Of a stretch of 64,000 nt of DNA, positions 32,040-43,172 are shown one piece after another; within the stretch, counting starts at the first letter, position 1; every line of letters begins with the position of its first letter. The DNA comes from Zygnema cylindricum (lineage: Eukaryota; Streptophyta; Zygnematophyceae; Zygnematales; Zygnemataceae), in the NCBI GenBank assembly GCA_037447655.1, contig JBBHKE010000339.1, positions 404,552 to 468,551 on the forward strand, written 5' to 3'. A program made the position numbers and the translations under genes. A model generated the notes under the pieces. It searched no databases. It had not been told where the DNA came from and saw only the letters and a list, made by a program, of their open reading frames with translations.

Positions 32040-33860
32040 AGTTGAGTTACCACTTTAGTTTTCAGCTCAATATCCAACTAGAATTTTGCTTCAATACTCA
32101 ATTCAGTATCTTGTTAAGTTTCCAAATTAGTATTCACTTTGTATCAAGTTAAAGTATTAAATTCAGATATTCAGTATATGTTCCAGTTGAGTATCTTGTA
32201 TATTATTGAGTTCAGTATTTAGTGCAAAATTCAGTTCATTATTTTATTTTGTATTTATTTCAGTTCGTTATTCCGTTAAAAATTTAGTTCAGGTACCACT
32301 TTAGTCTTGATCACAATATATTTCCTATTGAGTATGCAATATAGTATCCAGTTCAGTATCTATTGTAATATTTGGTTAGAATTTCTGCTAACTATTTTGT
32401 TCAGTTTACGAGTTCAGCTTTCAGTTCAATACCTTGTTTAGTATTTGATTCAGTCTTTAGTTCAGTATCTAGTACATCAATTATTTCAGTACATTTCCAA
32501 TTGAGTATGTTATATAGTTTTAAGTTCAACATCCACTGTAATATTTGGTTATGTTTTCTGTTAAACATTTTGTCCAGTTTACAAGTTCATCTTTCAGTTC
32601 AATACCCACTGTGGTATTTGAATTAGTGTAGTATTTGATTCAGTACGTAGTTCAGTATCTAATAGATCAGTTATTTCAGTATATTTCCTATTGAGTATGT
32701 AATATAGTTTTCAGTACAGTATCCAATGTAATATTTGGTTTGATTTTTTGTTAACTATTTTGTTCAATTTACTGAGTCAGCTTTCAGTAATTAGTGTACT
32801 ATTTGATTCAGTACTTAGTTTTGTATTTAGTAGATCAGTTATTTTTGTATATTTTCTTGAATATGCAATATAGTATTCAGTTCACTATCCACTGTAATAT
32901 TTTGTTAGGTATCCTCTTAACTATTTTGTTCAATTTACAAGTTCAGCTTTAAGTTCAATACCTTGTTTAGTATTTGATTCAGTCTTTAGTTCATTATGTA
33001 GAACATCAGTTATTTTAGTATATTTCCAATTGAGTATAAAATATAGTTTTCAGTTCGATATCCACAGTAATATTTGGTTAGATTTTCTGTTAAACATATT
33101 GTTCAGTTTACTTGTTCATCTTTCAGTTCAATACCTACTATAGTATTTGAATTAATGTAGTATTTGATTCAGTACTTAGTTCAGTGTTTAGTAGATGAGT
33201 TATTTTAGTATATTTCATATTGAGTATGTAATATAGTTTTCAGTTCAATATCCACTGAAATATTTGGTTAGGTTTTCAGTTGACTATTTTGTTCAGTTTA
33301 CGAGTTTAGCTTTCACTTCAACATCAAGTTTAGTATTTGATTTAGTCCTTAGTTCAATATCTAGAACATCAGTTATTTCAACATATTTCCAATTGAGTTT
33401 GTAATATGGTTTTCAGTTCACTTTCCACCGTAATATTTTGTTAGGTTTTCAAGATAACATTTTGTTCAGTTTACTAGTTCAACTTTCAGTTCAATACCTA
33501 CTGTCATATTTGAATTAGTGTAGCATTTGGTTTAGTGCTTAGTTCAGTACCTAGTAGATCAGTTATTTCAGTATATTTCCAATAATATGTAATATATAAT
33601 AATAATGAGTAATAAAAAATGTGTATGTAATATAGTTTTCAGTTCAATATCCACTGTAATAGTTGGTTAGGTTTTTTGTTAATTGTTTTGTTGTGATTAT
33701 AAGTATAGCTTTCATTTCGATACCTAGTTAAGTATTTGATTCAGTACTCAATTCAGTATCTAGTTCAGTTTTTTATTAAGTAAGCAATTCGATATAAGGT
33801 AAATATCATTATAGTTTTCAATTCAATACTTTGTTGCGTTCGATTCAATATTCAGCTCGA
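32040..33860. repeat. Satellite-like tandem array, 168-190 bp monomers
   Basis: The anchor TTATTTYAGT (one copy TTATTTTTGT) recurs at 32,481, 32,671, 32,839, 33,010, 33,200, 33,373 and 33,563: spacings 190, 168, 171, 190, 173 and 190. Each monomer has the same order of phrases (AGTATATTTCC, TGAGTATG, ATATAGTTTTCAGTTC, CACTGTAATATTTGGTTAG, TTTGTTCAGTTTAC). The flanks (32.04-32.4 and 33.6-33.86 kb) hold looser versions of the TTCAGTAT phrase. Strongly AT-rich, no coding. Confidence 0.85.
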
Positions 33861-33899
33861 TTATAAAATCAATATTCAGTGCGTTGTCCACTTCAGCAT

Positions 33900-34550
33900 G
33901 TAGGTTAGTATTCATTCACGCTTAAAAGCCCAAAGACACCCTAAAAAAAAAAAAAAACAAACAAAAAATTTCAAGATAATATCTCATAAGGAAGAACATT
34001 AAGTTAGTGGAATTCATACGAAACACCGCAGAAGATCAAAATATGACATAAATGTTGGATATTATTTTTCAAATGACTGTCAAAACGATAGCTCGAACAT
34101 GCATCATTCTAACCTTCTTTGTGCTTCCAAACTAAGAGCTTTTTTATGCCAGCAAAAACCCACGAGACTAAGAGCACTTCTAGCATAGTCGTTTTGAAAG
34201 CCTACAACCACTTAATAACAACAACCTTGTGGATGCCAAAGTGGAGTTGGAAGGGAAACTGCTTTCTTAGCATCTTACCTCATTCTGCACCGTGCAAATT
34301 TTGGGGAAAGGGAGTCAAATGGAGATTGAAAGCGCGAAGAAACTTCCAAAGTGGCAACCGTACAAGGAAGGCAGGGAAAGCAGGGGAAACGTCACTTGTT
34401 CATCCAGGGAAAGCAAGGGAAACGTCACTTCTTCAGCCATGGACAACATCCATGGAAAAAAGGTTGGTACTTGGAAAGGTATGGCGTTTACAAAATGTCA
34501 CGAAACTATTTGCAACGTCACAAACAATTTTTAACAATCCGGTGCGTCAT
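33900..34550. other. No recognised feature
   Basis: Noncoding with an A run at 33,940. The region 34,340-34,440 repeats GGGAAAGCA and AACGTCACTT phrases in two copies. The ORFs here have no family signal. Confidence 0.4.
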
Positions 34551-34554
34551 CCTA

Positions 34555-34724
34555 AACTGTACACGATGACAGCCGTCACGGGCGTTGTCGACGTATACAA
34601 TCGTCACAGACTTAAGTTCTAATTTTGAGAAAACACATAGAGACACTTGAAATCCGGGTCCGCCGGATCCGCGCTAAAATACAAAGTAAGTACGCTAAGT
34701 TACAACTACATGGGGCCACACCCT
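34555..34724 (-). mobile_element. End of a family F DNA element (inverted relative to F2)
   Basis: This is the reverse complement of 35,333-35,500: GTTGTCGACGTATACAATCG, GGGTCCGCCGGATCC, GCGCTAAAATACAAAGTAA and the terminal CATGGGGCCACACCCTT. Only the end of the element is recognised; its other end was not found. Confidence 0.65.
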
Positions 34725-35109
34725 TATTTGGGGTATAGTTATACTAGGAGGTCAGTGTAATCATACGGACAGAAAATGTTTTGTATTACACAGGCCTCGG
34801 TTACATCGCGTATCGTATGTTAACAAGTTTTTACATATGTGTTTTGATTTGAGTAGTTCCTTGTAAGTTGACGATCAAATCTCTAAAATCATCAAAGATT
34901 TGAAACCCTTCCATTTTCGTATGGAAATCCGTACTTGCGTATTATGTACGTGTACTTCGCAAGTGTACCAAGTCAATGTACCTCAAAGATCTCCTTCCTC
35001 TGGTGAGTTCAAGGAAAAAACGGTATTTCTTTTCAGCAAAGATTTTAAGGTCACCTCGTCTGAAGGCACGTGACTTTAGAGACTTGTGAATTTTTTTTTT
35101 TTTTTTTTT

Positions 35110-35262
35110 TAATGCCTCAGTATATTCACAATACGATATGGCGATATATCGCGATATTTTGATTTTCGATATATCGAAGCGATATATTGAATATCGGGTA
35201 CTTGAAATTTGATATATATATCGAATATCGGCAAAAGGTCCTCGATACCCAATTGTAGTACA
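35110..35262. mobile_element. hAT-type MITE fragment (CGATATATCG family)
   Basis: Carries the CGATATATCG palindromic phrases and the terminal CCTCGATACCCAATTGTA, the right end of the MITE family at 41,653 and 52,031. The left end is truncated at a T tract. Confidence 0.6.
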
Positions 35263-35332
35263 TTATAATGCCCTCTGTATGGTCATTAATTACCTCCGCT
35301 GGTATAAATATTACCTCCCCTCCGCTGAGTCT

Positions 35333-36114
35333 AAGGGTGTGTCCCCATGTACTTGTAACTTAGCGAAATTACTTTGTATTTTAGCGCGGATCCGCCGGAC
35401 CCGGTTTTCAAGTGTCCCTATGTCTGTAATGACGAAATCGTAACTTACGCTTGTGACGATTGTATACGTCGACAATACCTGTGACGGTTGTCAACGTCGA
35501 CAATCTGTGGTCGCACGATATTTTTTGTACCTGCGTGTGACGTCGCATGTCTTACCGTGACATTGTAGACGTACCGCCTTCCAGCCTGTGCAATTTCACG
35601 GTCGAAGATGAGGCGCTTTGCCTTCGCGTCTCCTGTCCGGTCGACGTGAAATGGCATCGAATTTGAAGACCCCTGCAAAAAAAAAAATCCGTACTAGACG
35701 AAAACGGACAAATCCAAACAAATTGTGTACCTATCTTTGTCGTATTAGAACGGAAACGGACAAAACATAGCGAACTATGTACTTTTCTTTGTCCTTGGAA
35801 ATCGTAGGATTTTTGTCGAAATTTACGGCACGCGCGAAAATATGTTCCTATTTGTCAATCGAAAAAACCTAATTTTAAATCACATCGCGCATGTGTTTTA
35901 AAGATAAGGTTGAAGATGACGTTTATTGTCGTCGAAGTGGGTCGAAAAGCAAAAGACGACAACTTTTCGTACATCCTAAGTTCAGGGATGACGCAAATTG
36001 TACTCTACAAATTTGTGATTCCTTCGTACGGGTGCAACTTAGGCAGTACGGCGCTAAGTTTTACGGCAAAGCTACAGGAAAAAACCCTTACTTATGCACA
36101 TGGGGACACACCCT
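35333..36114 (+). mobile_element. Family F element with inverted ends
   Basis: Starts AGGGTGTGTCCCCATGT and ends with its reverse complement ACATGGGGACACACCCT at 36,098-36,114. No transposase, so it would be non-autonomous. A diverged copy is at 53,128-54,000, sharing CTTTGTATTTTAGCG-like and GATGACGCAAATTGTA sequences. A clear target-site duplication was not found, and similar flanking words suggest the true ends may lie outside. Confidence 0.55.
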
Positions 36115-37740
36115 AATTACCTTAGCTGGAACAGATATTACGTTAATTGACTTATACATAACGTGGCATATAGAAGTCGTTTGAGATATCTTTACGCGTG
36201 GACGACTGCGCCGGTTTGTGCAACGGTAACGTTGTCGCACTTGTCTACTGGGTGTACGGATTGCGCAGGATGTACCGTTGTCTTAGAGCGTAGCTGGATT
36301 TTCTTAACCCTAAAATTAAGCTGCCAATAGGAAATAAACTCAATATCTTGTCGTTTGTACGACTGTCTAGCCAACATTTCTTACTGTTACGTACAGTCGA
36401 CAGGTATAGCTTCAAGGTGAACCTCTATTAGGCGTCGACAGTAATCGTACGGATACGTTTACTGGGAGTAATATTTCGTTTCCTTCTACATCAGGTCGTG
36501 TCAGCAAGGAATCTATCGCTTATGTGCATTCTTTCGATTGGATGCACGTAGGTTCATGTTTTGACAGCGAGCATGTCAAATATTCCAAAAGCAAAATATA
36601 TGAATTCGTCTCCGTACAGCCAGCCGCAAAATTACATTACGTGAATGTACAATTTGTACGTTCGTGTTTCATCTTTTTTATCGTTGTTTTGTCGTTCGTG
36701 GTTTGTTCTTGCGCCGCAAATTCCGGATGTCAACGGATGGTGGAGGAGGCGTCACGGCACATTCTTCGACAAATTTCTTTTTGTAGTTTTCGTTAGGATT
36801 TGATTCCCGCCCGTCCGAAGGCTTGTGGCATATGTTCAAAGGCGCGTGGCAAATGCCACGTGTAGGGATTTTATTCTAGATTGCACGTGACCATTCCACG
36901 CGTTAAAATTTTACACGTCTAGTTTCTAGCTAGTCTCTTCGTGAGGACAGTTGAGCAGAGTCGCCAGACACTGGACAAATTGAGCGTTTGCTTCGAAAAC
37001 ATTTAATCGGATGGTCAACGTTATCACCCAAAAGTTTGGAGAATCTTGACGAATCTCTTGTAATCATGTTTAAAAAAAAAAAAAAACAGTACGGCCATGT
37101 TCGAATTGAGCTGGACTTGTACAAAAATACACCTTTTCCAGTAATGAACCTCACTTTTCGCCTGATTGAGGTTCACCCTTAGTTGTCTTTCTTTTGAACC
37201 GACATCATATGCTAGGAGAAAAACAAAAATAGTGGCTGTTGAACACACCCTAGATTTTGCCGTACTTGCCACACCAAATCCTGCTTGTGGACAAGATTAT
37301 AGCTAGATGGTTTTTGTCTTTTACTGTTGTCAGACCACCGTTTTTGTACGGCATTTAGCTGACGGACACACTTTGGCCGACTGACCGGGAAAAATACTGT
37401 AGCTTAGAAGAACGGTGGCCGACAAGTATTTGTCGGCTAGTTTTTGACGCGTCACGACAGAATGCGACAAAATTTTTGTGGTCATCAACGCTTTAATTTT
37501 TTTTTTTAAGTCACGTTACATTTTTTTGTTGTATTCTCTCTAGTCAAAAAAGCGTCAACTTTTCATTGGATCACTCTGATTGGTGGTAACCTTTTAAAAT
37601 ATTGGAAAAAAATCTTAAGTAAATTTTCTATTGGCGAGATGACCACATGACTGTACCCTTATCAGTATTAATAAGAGAACGTTGTTCGCCTTCGGGGAAA
37701 CATTTATATAGGCGCTGTGTCCGTCTCGATTTTTTTTTAT
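36115..37740. other. Noncoding stretch, nothing recognised
   Basis: CpG-rich, with many CGTAC words and short inverted words such as GGCAAATGCCACGTG (36,850). An A run at 37,070 and T run at 37,498. No domain on either strand. Confidence 0.4.
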
Positions 37741-37744
37741 CACA

Positions 37745-37995
37745 CGCAGTAGAGATGGCCATACTGCGGGCACGATGTAGACGGCCGTACCGCGGGCACG
37801 ATGTAGCGTTGCCGGCGACGCTGACACAATATTACGCTGCCGGCGACGTGGCACAGCACAATGTCACGCTGCCGGTGACGCTAGCAGAATATTACGTTGC
37901 CGGGGACGCTAGCACAATGTCATGCTGCTGGCGACGTGGCACTATGTTACGATTTCGGCGACACTTGCACAATGTTACGCTGCCGTCCGTCGCAT
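37745..37995. repeat. Minisatellite of about 28 bp units
   Basis: Units of CGCTGCCGGCGACGCTAGCA followed by CAATGTTA repeat about six times between 37,805 and 37,995, with substitutions. A 24-26 bp pair (CGGGCACGATGTAG) precedes it at 37,765-37,805. Confidence 0.8.
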
Positions 37996-38249
37996 TACGC
38001 GTACTAAAGTAGGGTCGGTTAGAGAAAGTGGTGCATATGGTGTATATGCATATACAGTTGAAGACTATTTATAAAAGTTTTAAAAACATCAAAAATTGTA
38101 GTAATGTTGTGTCAATATGTTTTATTAAAACCCCGAAACCCAAAAAATACCAAAAACGCAAGATCTTTGTAGCTCTTACGGGTGTGCTATTCCGTTCAGT
38201 TCACGCATCAACCAATATAGGAGGACGTACAATTTCATTTAGGTAAGCT

Positions 38250-39797
38250 GATCAAATCACCCTATGGTTTTGTTCCCATGAAGAGTGTATTGCTACTGTG
38301 TAGAGAAAAATACAAAATTAAAAATTGGTTTTCTCGATTAAAAATTATAGACCTTTGGCTGCCGTGTTGAAAACCTTACATAGGCGATATCCGTGTGCGC
38401 GAACGACGGTGTCTGTATGTCCGCGCGACCTAAAACAACATGTCCGTTACGACTACAACCCAGGTTCCCATGTGCTATTGGTGCAAAATTAATACCTCAA
38501 CATACATCGCAAGAGCAAAAAATGAAAAGGTACGCGTGTGCCATCTTCGCTCAATTGATGCCTAAAAATACATATCAAATGAAATATTACGAAATATTGT
38601 AATTCGCATGAAACGGTTATTAATAGAAGGATATATTATTATTGTTGTTGATTTATAAAAAAAATACAATGTATAGCTATAGTTCACATTACATGCAAGT
38701 AAGTTGGTAAGTCGTGAAATATACAAGCAGTAATAATATATCATTGATTTTTTTCTGTTTTAAATTGGGGTTGATTTATGAAAGCGACACAAAATGTGAA
38801 GATGTTAGTAGCGTACATTACTTCAGTATGGCAGTTTCAAAGAGTTTACGATGCTACTGTGACCCTAACGCAAACACCATATGGTTGTCGTAGCAAAGTG
38901 TGTAGACATGAGTACGCATATTCGAGCTGAACAAGAACTCACAATATGTGATCCGACAATGTACGAACCGACAAGATGTGAACCAACAATATATGAACCT
39001 ACAAGATATGAAATGCAAATGAACGAACCGACAATATGTGAACCAATAATATATGAACCTACATGATACGAATCGCCAAAGTACGGACCGAAAATAGATG
39101 AATCGACAATTTATAAACGGACAATATATGCATTGGAAATATATGAACAACAATATGTGAACCAACAATATATGAACCGACAACAAAAAAGAGAGAGAGA
39201 GTAGAGATTGAAGACTAAGAGGGAGAGAGAGAGGGAGCGGGGAGAGACAAAAACAGAGATGGACCAAGAGAAAAAACAAGCGGGATAGGAAAAAAAAAGG
39301 GTGTTTTAATGTCTTACACTAATAACAATCCATGGTGTATTTAGATGTTTCCATAAATATGACATGGTAATACAGTGTGAAAATTGTCATTTTTTTTACA
39401 ATAGTGAAATAAAGAAGTTTCGAAAGAAACGTATCCGTAAACATTGTTAGAGCTATGAAAAGTTAAAGCTATCAAAAATTATGTTTAATCCTAATTGGGT
39501 TGTTGACGTTTCAAAGTAAGCTGCATTAGTATGCATACTTCGACACACTTATGTTTCTAACACTACTATTTTTTCAAAAGAATATTCTTGCTGTTTGGAA
39601 GATTGTACGTTTTCTATGTTGATACAATCACTCTATGGTTGTTGTTCTAATAGAAGTTGCAGAGATACTCTTTACATATAATGCATGTTGTACAATTGCT
39701 TATTGAACACATAAACGTATGTTTGTATAATACTTTGGTAAAGCTCAACAAAGCGTGATAAAGCAACACACGATACATGCCCATATAACTAGCATAA
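38250..39797 (+). mobile_element. Probable Helitron-related noncoding body with recurring CCCTATGGTTGTTGTTCCC motif
   Basis: AT-rich, no ORF of note. A phrase near ATCACCCTATGGTTTTGTTC occurs at 38,255 and, diverged, at 39,627, and twice in the Helitron tail (43,562, 43,620). A related Helitron 3' end follows at 39,798. The link is inferred. Confidence 0.4.
38935..39185. repeat. 15-bp minisatellite (GAACCGACAATATGT-type) followed by GA-rich tract
   Basis: Imperfect 15-bp units (CCGACAAGATGTGAA, CCAACAATATATGAA, CCTACAAGATATGAA) repeat about fifteen times. Being a multiple of three, the array gives artificial pentapeptide-repeat ORFs on both strands. GAGAGA follows at 39,190-39,245. Confidence 0.85.
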
Positions 39798-39842
39798 CAA
39801 AACACAACACGAACCTTGCCCGTGTAAAGGGCATTTTATGTT
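39798..39842 (+). mobile_element. Helitron-like 3' end, related copy
   Basis: CACAACACGAACCTTGCCCG followed by TGTAAAGGGCATTTTATG closely resembles the 3' terminus at 51,127-51,171 and has a GCCC/GGGC pair able to form a hairpin. The terminal CTAGT is not kept. Confidence 0.5.
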
Positions 39843-39972
39843 TTGATATCAAGAAAAATATGCACATCAATACAAACCAAAATCTGTAATTTCAAAAATT
39901 TAAATCATATTAACAAAAAACATATAATTAGATATTGAATACATATTAATTAACATTTATCAATGTGAAACA

Positions 39973-40367
39973 GGTACACTAATCATTCTAATGTGTAATA
40001 TCAACAGTGAAAGGGGACTTTGTAATGGAACCAAACTCCGAGTGGTGGGTCTTTCCAAAAATTGCATTCATGCAAAAATACTCACTAGTGTTGCACGAAA
40101 CACCGAAATTTTCATTTCGCGTAAACCGATGATCAACAACGATAAAAAATTTCCATTCCAAAACAAACGGCGACAATTTCCTGTACAAGTAGGATTTGCT
40201 TTCACAATCAACAAAGCAAAAAGACAATCAATACACCACTTGGGTCTATATTTGCCCCAATCAGTGTTAACACACGGACAACTACATGTGGCGTTGTCGC
40301 GGGTCACTTCACACGCCAATATAAAAGTGTTGATTGAAGAACAAATACTTGAGGAACCGATACTTGT
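39973..40367 (+). pseudogene. Helitron PIF1-type helicase, C-terminal exon (left of E2 insertion)
   Basis: The frame reads LIILMCNINSERGLCNGTKL, the conserved segment before the last helicase motifs, then IFISRKPMINNDKKFPF, RRQFPVQVGFAFTINKAKR (helicase motif V-like), LGLYLPQSVLTHGQLHVALS and RVTSHANIKVLI (motif VI). This is the end of the Helitron RepHel protein, needed for rolling-circle transposition. A splice acceptor-like AAACAG lies just before 39,973, but no upstream exon is found. The frame is cut by E2 and continues at 43,122. Confidence 0.85.
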
Positions 40368-40792
40368 TGTTGTCCATAGCCATTTTAAGCATGGATTTAC
40401 CCTCGAAAGCACCAGAGACTACTCCAAAAACAACCTAATTTGAGTCCACTCTGAATTCTACAGAATAAACAAAACACGCTCAAACTACACGAACAGATAG
40501 TTTGTAGGCCACTGAGTATTTCACAAATTTTCATATAAAAATACCACACAGACTTATCACACCACTCAATCAAAGTTGCAGAAAAGGAGTCTGCTAGAAC
40601 TTTGATAAATCTAACCAACTTCACAATGAAGTCCCAATATCGTACGTTCTTATACAATTAGTACCATTACTCCCCCATTTCGCAAATCCATTCGAACCTC
40701 CACAGTAAATCAAGATAACATTAGATTCGGTTACGAAACATTGTATACGCACAAAACGACACACACCCACGAAATTAACTTTTAAACCAACA
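40368..40792 (-). mobile_element. Element E2 3' LTR
   Basis: On the minus strand it starts TGTTGGTTTAAAAG at 40,792 after the polypurine tract TTTTTGGGGGAG, and ends CAACA at 40,368. Shortened family E LTR (425 bp) lacking the central part of the 1263-bp form. Confidence 0.82.
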
Positions 40793-41640
40793 CTCCCCCA
40801 AAAATTTAGTTTCGTACATCCAAAATAAAATATGCAGCGTGTGAAACGTCACTGTACCTTTTCGTACCTTCAAATTCCATCCCTTCTTCCCTTTCGTCCA
40901 AATGTCACTCCTGCTTCCGCTGACGTCACCATTGTTTCAACTGCCTGCTGCCATGTTTTTTCAAATTGTGTCCTTCTTAAACTCACCTTTGCTTCCTCTA
41001 CCCCTTTCTATGTCTACTTTCCTTTCCAACCAACTTCAAAACAAAATGCTAAATTCGAAATTCCACAAAAATTACCGAATGTTAAAGGTTGTCACCTCCA
41101 TAAAATTTTTTTTAACGCCGTTTTCTCTTAACCACTTTTGGCACACATTTTTTTCTACAGTTGGTCCTTTTAATTCTGCTTGTTTTTTTCGTTTTTTTAA
41201 TGAATTTTGGTATTTTCTCAATTTACTCATTTTTATTTTCTTTTCCCATATTATATACTTCTTTTCTTAATCTTATTTTCTGAACACTTTCTTCTCTCCT
41301 TCTCTAAGTGCATTAATCTCTTCATGCAAACTATTTTCAGTTTTTCCTGTTTCCACTTCCAAGTCACCTTTACTTCCTCCCACATTCTTACTTGAATAAC
41401 CTCTTCCTCTTGCGAATCTTTGTCACTCACCAATCTGTCGTTGAAAAGTGTGACAAAAACTAACTCCTCTTATGTCATCTCTTTCTTCACTTCATTTTCG
41501 GTGAAAACACAATTTTCCTTTCCTTCCTCATGTTCCATATCTCGAAAAGAAACAATCGGCAGATATACAAATTCGTCGACGGGAAGTGTAATCCTTAGTT
41601 TAGGGGGTCGAAGTCGATTATCATCCCATCCCTTTTTGAA
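40793..41640 (-). pseudogene. Element E2 internal ORF region (E-specific)
   Basis: Minus strand: phrases such as CVFTENEVKKEMT, NDRLVSDKDSQEEE and LEKERRKCSENKIKK are related to the E1 ORF (20,159-20,692). Several stops interrupt it, and no protease, integrase, RT or RNase H is found, so E2 carries gag plus this unknown part only. Confidence 0.55.
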
Positions 41641-41652
41641 AGTACTTGTGAC

Positions 41653-42015
41653 TAGTGTTGGGTATCGAGGACCTTTTGCTGATATTCGATATATATCGAA
41701 TTTCAGGTACCCGATAAGCGATATATCGCTTCGATATATCGAAAACCAAATTATCTCGATATATCGCCAATATATCGTATCGCCCATATATGGAGGCATT
41801 AATTTTTTTTTCCTGATTTTTTTTCAACTTCACTCGGGGAGGGGGGGTTATATCCGTACGATTTTTCGTACGATTTTCTGTACTATTTTTGCGATATAAA
41901 TCGGGTTAATTTATGTTGGTCGCATTACGATATATCGAGGAATCTGCTCGATCGATATTTGATATATCGAATTTCGAAATTATCACGATATGAATTTACT
42001 TGATACCCAACTCTA
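41653..42015. mobile_element. hAT-type MITE inside element E2
   Basis: Ends TAGTGTTGGGTATC and GATACCCAACTCTA form inverted repeats starting TAG-x-G, as in hAT elements. They are flanked by an 8-bp target-site duplication, CTTGTGAC (41,645-41,652) and CCTGTGAC (42,016-42,023). The 363-bp interior has dense CGATATATCG palindromes and no ORF. It interrupts the E2 gag after the knuckle. Confidence 0.88.
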
Positions 42016-42023
42016 CCTGTGAC

Positions 42024-42731
42024 CCATACACTTTTATATAGCGGACATACCTTAAAAGTATGCCCTAAATCATTACAGTAAAAACAATTTTCTATGTTAC
42101 AACTTTTCCTATTTCTTTGAAACTGTGATCTAACACCTTGAAAATTTCCCCTATTCTTTAGAGCCTCTTTATTAGCCTCTTCCTCTAAAACACACGTGAT
42201 TGCAAAAGGTAAGTTCTAATCCTTGTTATCAACTTGTCTTAATCTATCTAAAACACGCCTATATTCCTTATGTAATCCTTTCATTAACAGGAAAGCCTTT
42301 TGAGCATTTGTAAAATTTCCTCCTGCAATATCATTTTCTAAAAACAATATTTGTATCCCAATACAATAATTCAGCATTCTACCTCCATCATACTTATACT
42401 CAACTATTTTGGTAACATTACTCATCCAGTGATACACAAAAGTCTTTTCACATACACGTTCTAAGCATTTCCATAACTCAACTGCACTTTCCAGACCAAG
42501 GTAAGTCATTACGAGTTCCTCATTCAAGGATAGCTTGATAATCTACAAACACTCATTGTTCTTCTCCTCCCATCCAACCAATGATTCAACACATGTCCCA
42601 TCTACCACATCCATTAGCTTCTTCGACATGAAGTAGCTCTCTATAATAATCATCCAATAGTAATATTTAGATCCATCAAATATGGGTAAGGTTGATTCAT
42701 CCAATATGGGTGGCCATGGGCGTGGGCCCAT
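42024..42731 (-). pseudogene. Element E2 gag with zinc knuckle
   Basis: Minus strand. Gag starts MGPRPWPPILDESTLPIFDG, then YYYWMIIIESYF and LMDVVDGTCVE, typical of copia gag N-termini. After one in-frame TAG at 42,543-42,545 the same frame continues ELVMTYLGLESAVELWKCLE, LMKGLHKEYRRVLDRLRQ. In another frame the zinc knuckle is CFYCNDLGHTFKVC. The start overlaps the primer-binding site. The gag is well preserved compared with other copies, with no Pol domains. Confidence 0.8.
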
Positions 42732-42735
42732 AACC
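42722..42735 (-). promoter_or_regulatory. Primer-binding site of E2 (tRNA-iMet anticodon arm)
   Basis: Minus-strand GGTTATGGGCCCAC directly follows the LTR end (CAATA, 42,736-42,740). All 14 bases are complementary to the plant tRNA-iMet anticodon arm. Confidence 0.72.
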
Positions 42736-43121
42736 TATTGTCCATAGCCATTTTCAGCCATGGATTTACCCTCGAAAGCACCACAGACTACCCCAAAAAC
42801 AGCCTACTTTGAGTCCACTCAGAATTCTACAGAATAAACAAAATAGGCTAAAACTACACGAACAAATATTTTCTAGGCCACTTAGTATTCCCACAAATTT
42901 TCATATAAAAATAATAGTCTGCCAGAACTTTGATAAATCTGACCAGCTTCACAATGAAGTCCCAATATCGTACGTTCTAATACAATTAGTACCATTACTG
43001 CCCCAATTCGCAAATCCATTCGAACCTCCACAATAAATCAAGATAACATTAGTATCAGTTACGAAACATTGTGTACACACGAAACGGCACGCACGCACGA
43101 AACTAACTTTTCAAACCAACA
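42736..43121 (-). mobile_element. Element E2 5' LTR
   Basis: Starts TGTTGGTTTGAAAAG at 43,121 and ends CAATA at 42,736 on the minus strand. It matches the 3' LTR except for about 40 missing bases; 386 bp. It abuts Helitron helicase codons. Confidence 0.85.
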
Positions 43122-43172
43122 AACGGAACGTATACGAAGAATGTTGTTTACAAAAGTGTTATTAATGCATAG
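43122..43172 (+). pseudogene. Helitron helicase terminal residues (right of E2 insertion)
   Basis: NGTYTKNVVYKSVINA followed by TAG (43,170-43,172). T-K-N-V-V-Y-K is the typical last phrase of plant Helitron helicases, and it continues in sense from the left half ending EEQILEEPI. So E2 split the gene close to its end. Confidence 0.85.

Noticed and set aside
32300-33800. CRISPR-like repeat array
   Set aside because: Repeats are full-length 170-190 bp monomers without unique spacers, in a plant nuclear genome.
38854-39279. 141-residue minus-strand ORF with repeated RF-x-x-CRFIY phrases, and the plus-strand YEPT repeat ORF
   Set aside because: Both are translations of a 15-bp minisatellite, whose unit length keeps any frame open.
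40363-43126. Target-site duplication for E2
   Set aside because: Flanks CTTGT and AACGG do not match; shifting the borders gives only AACCG/AACGG-like similarity, too weak to call.
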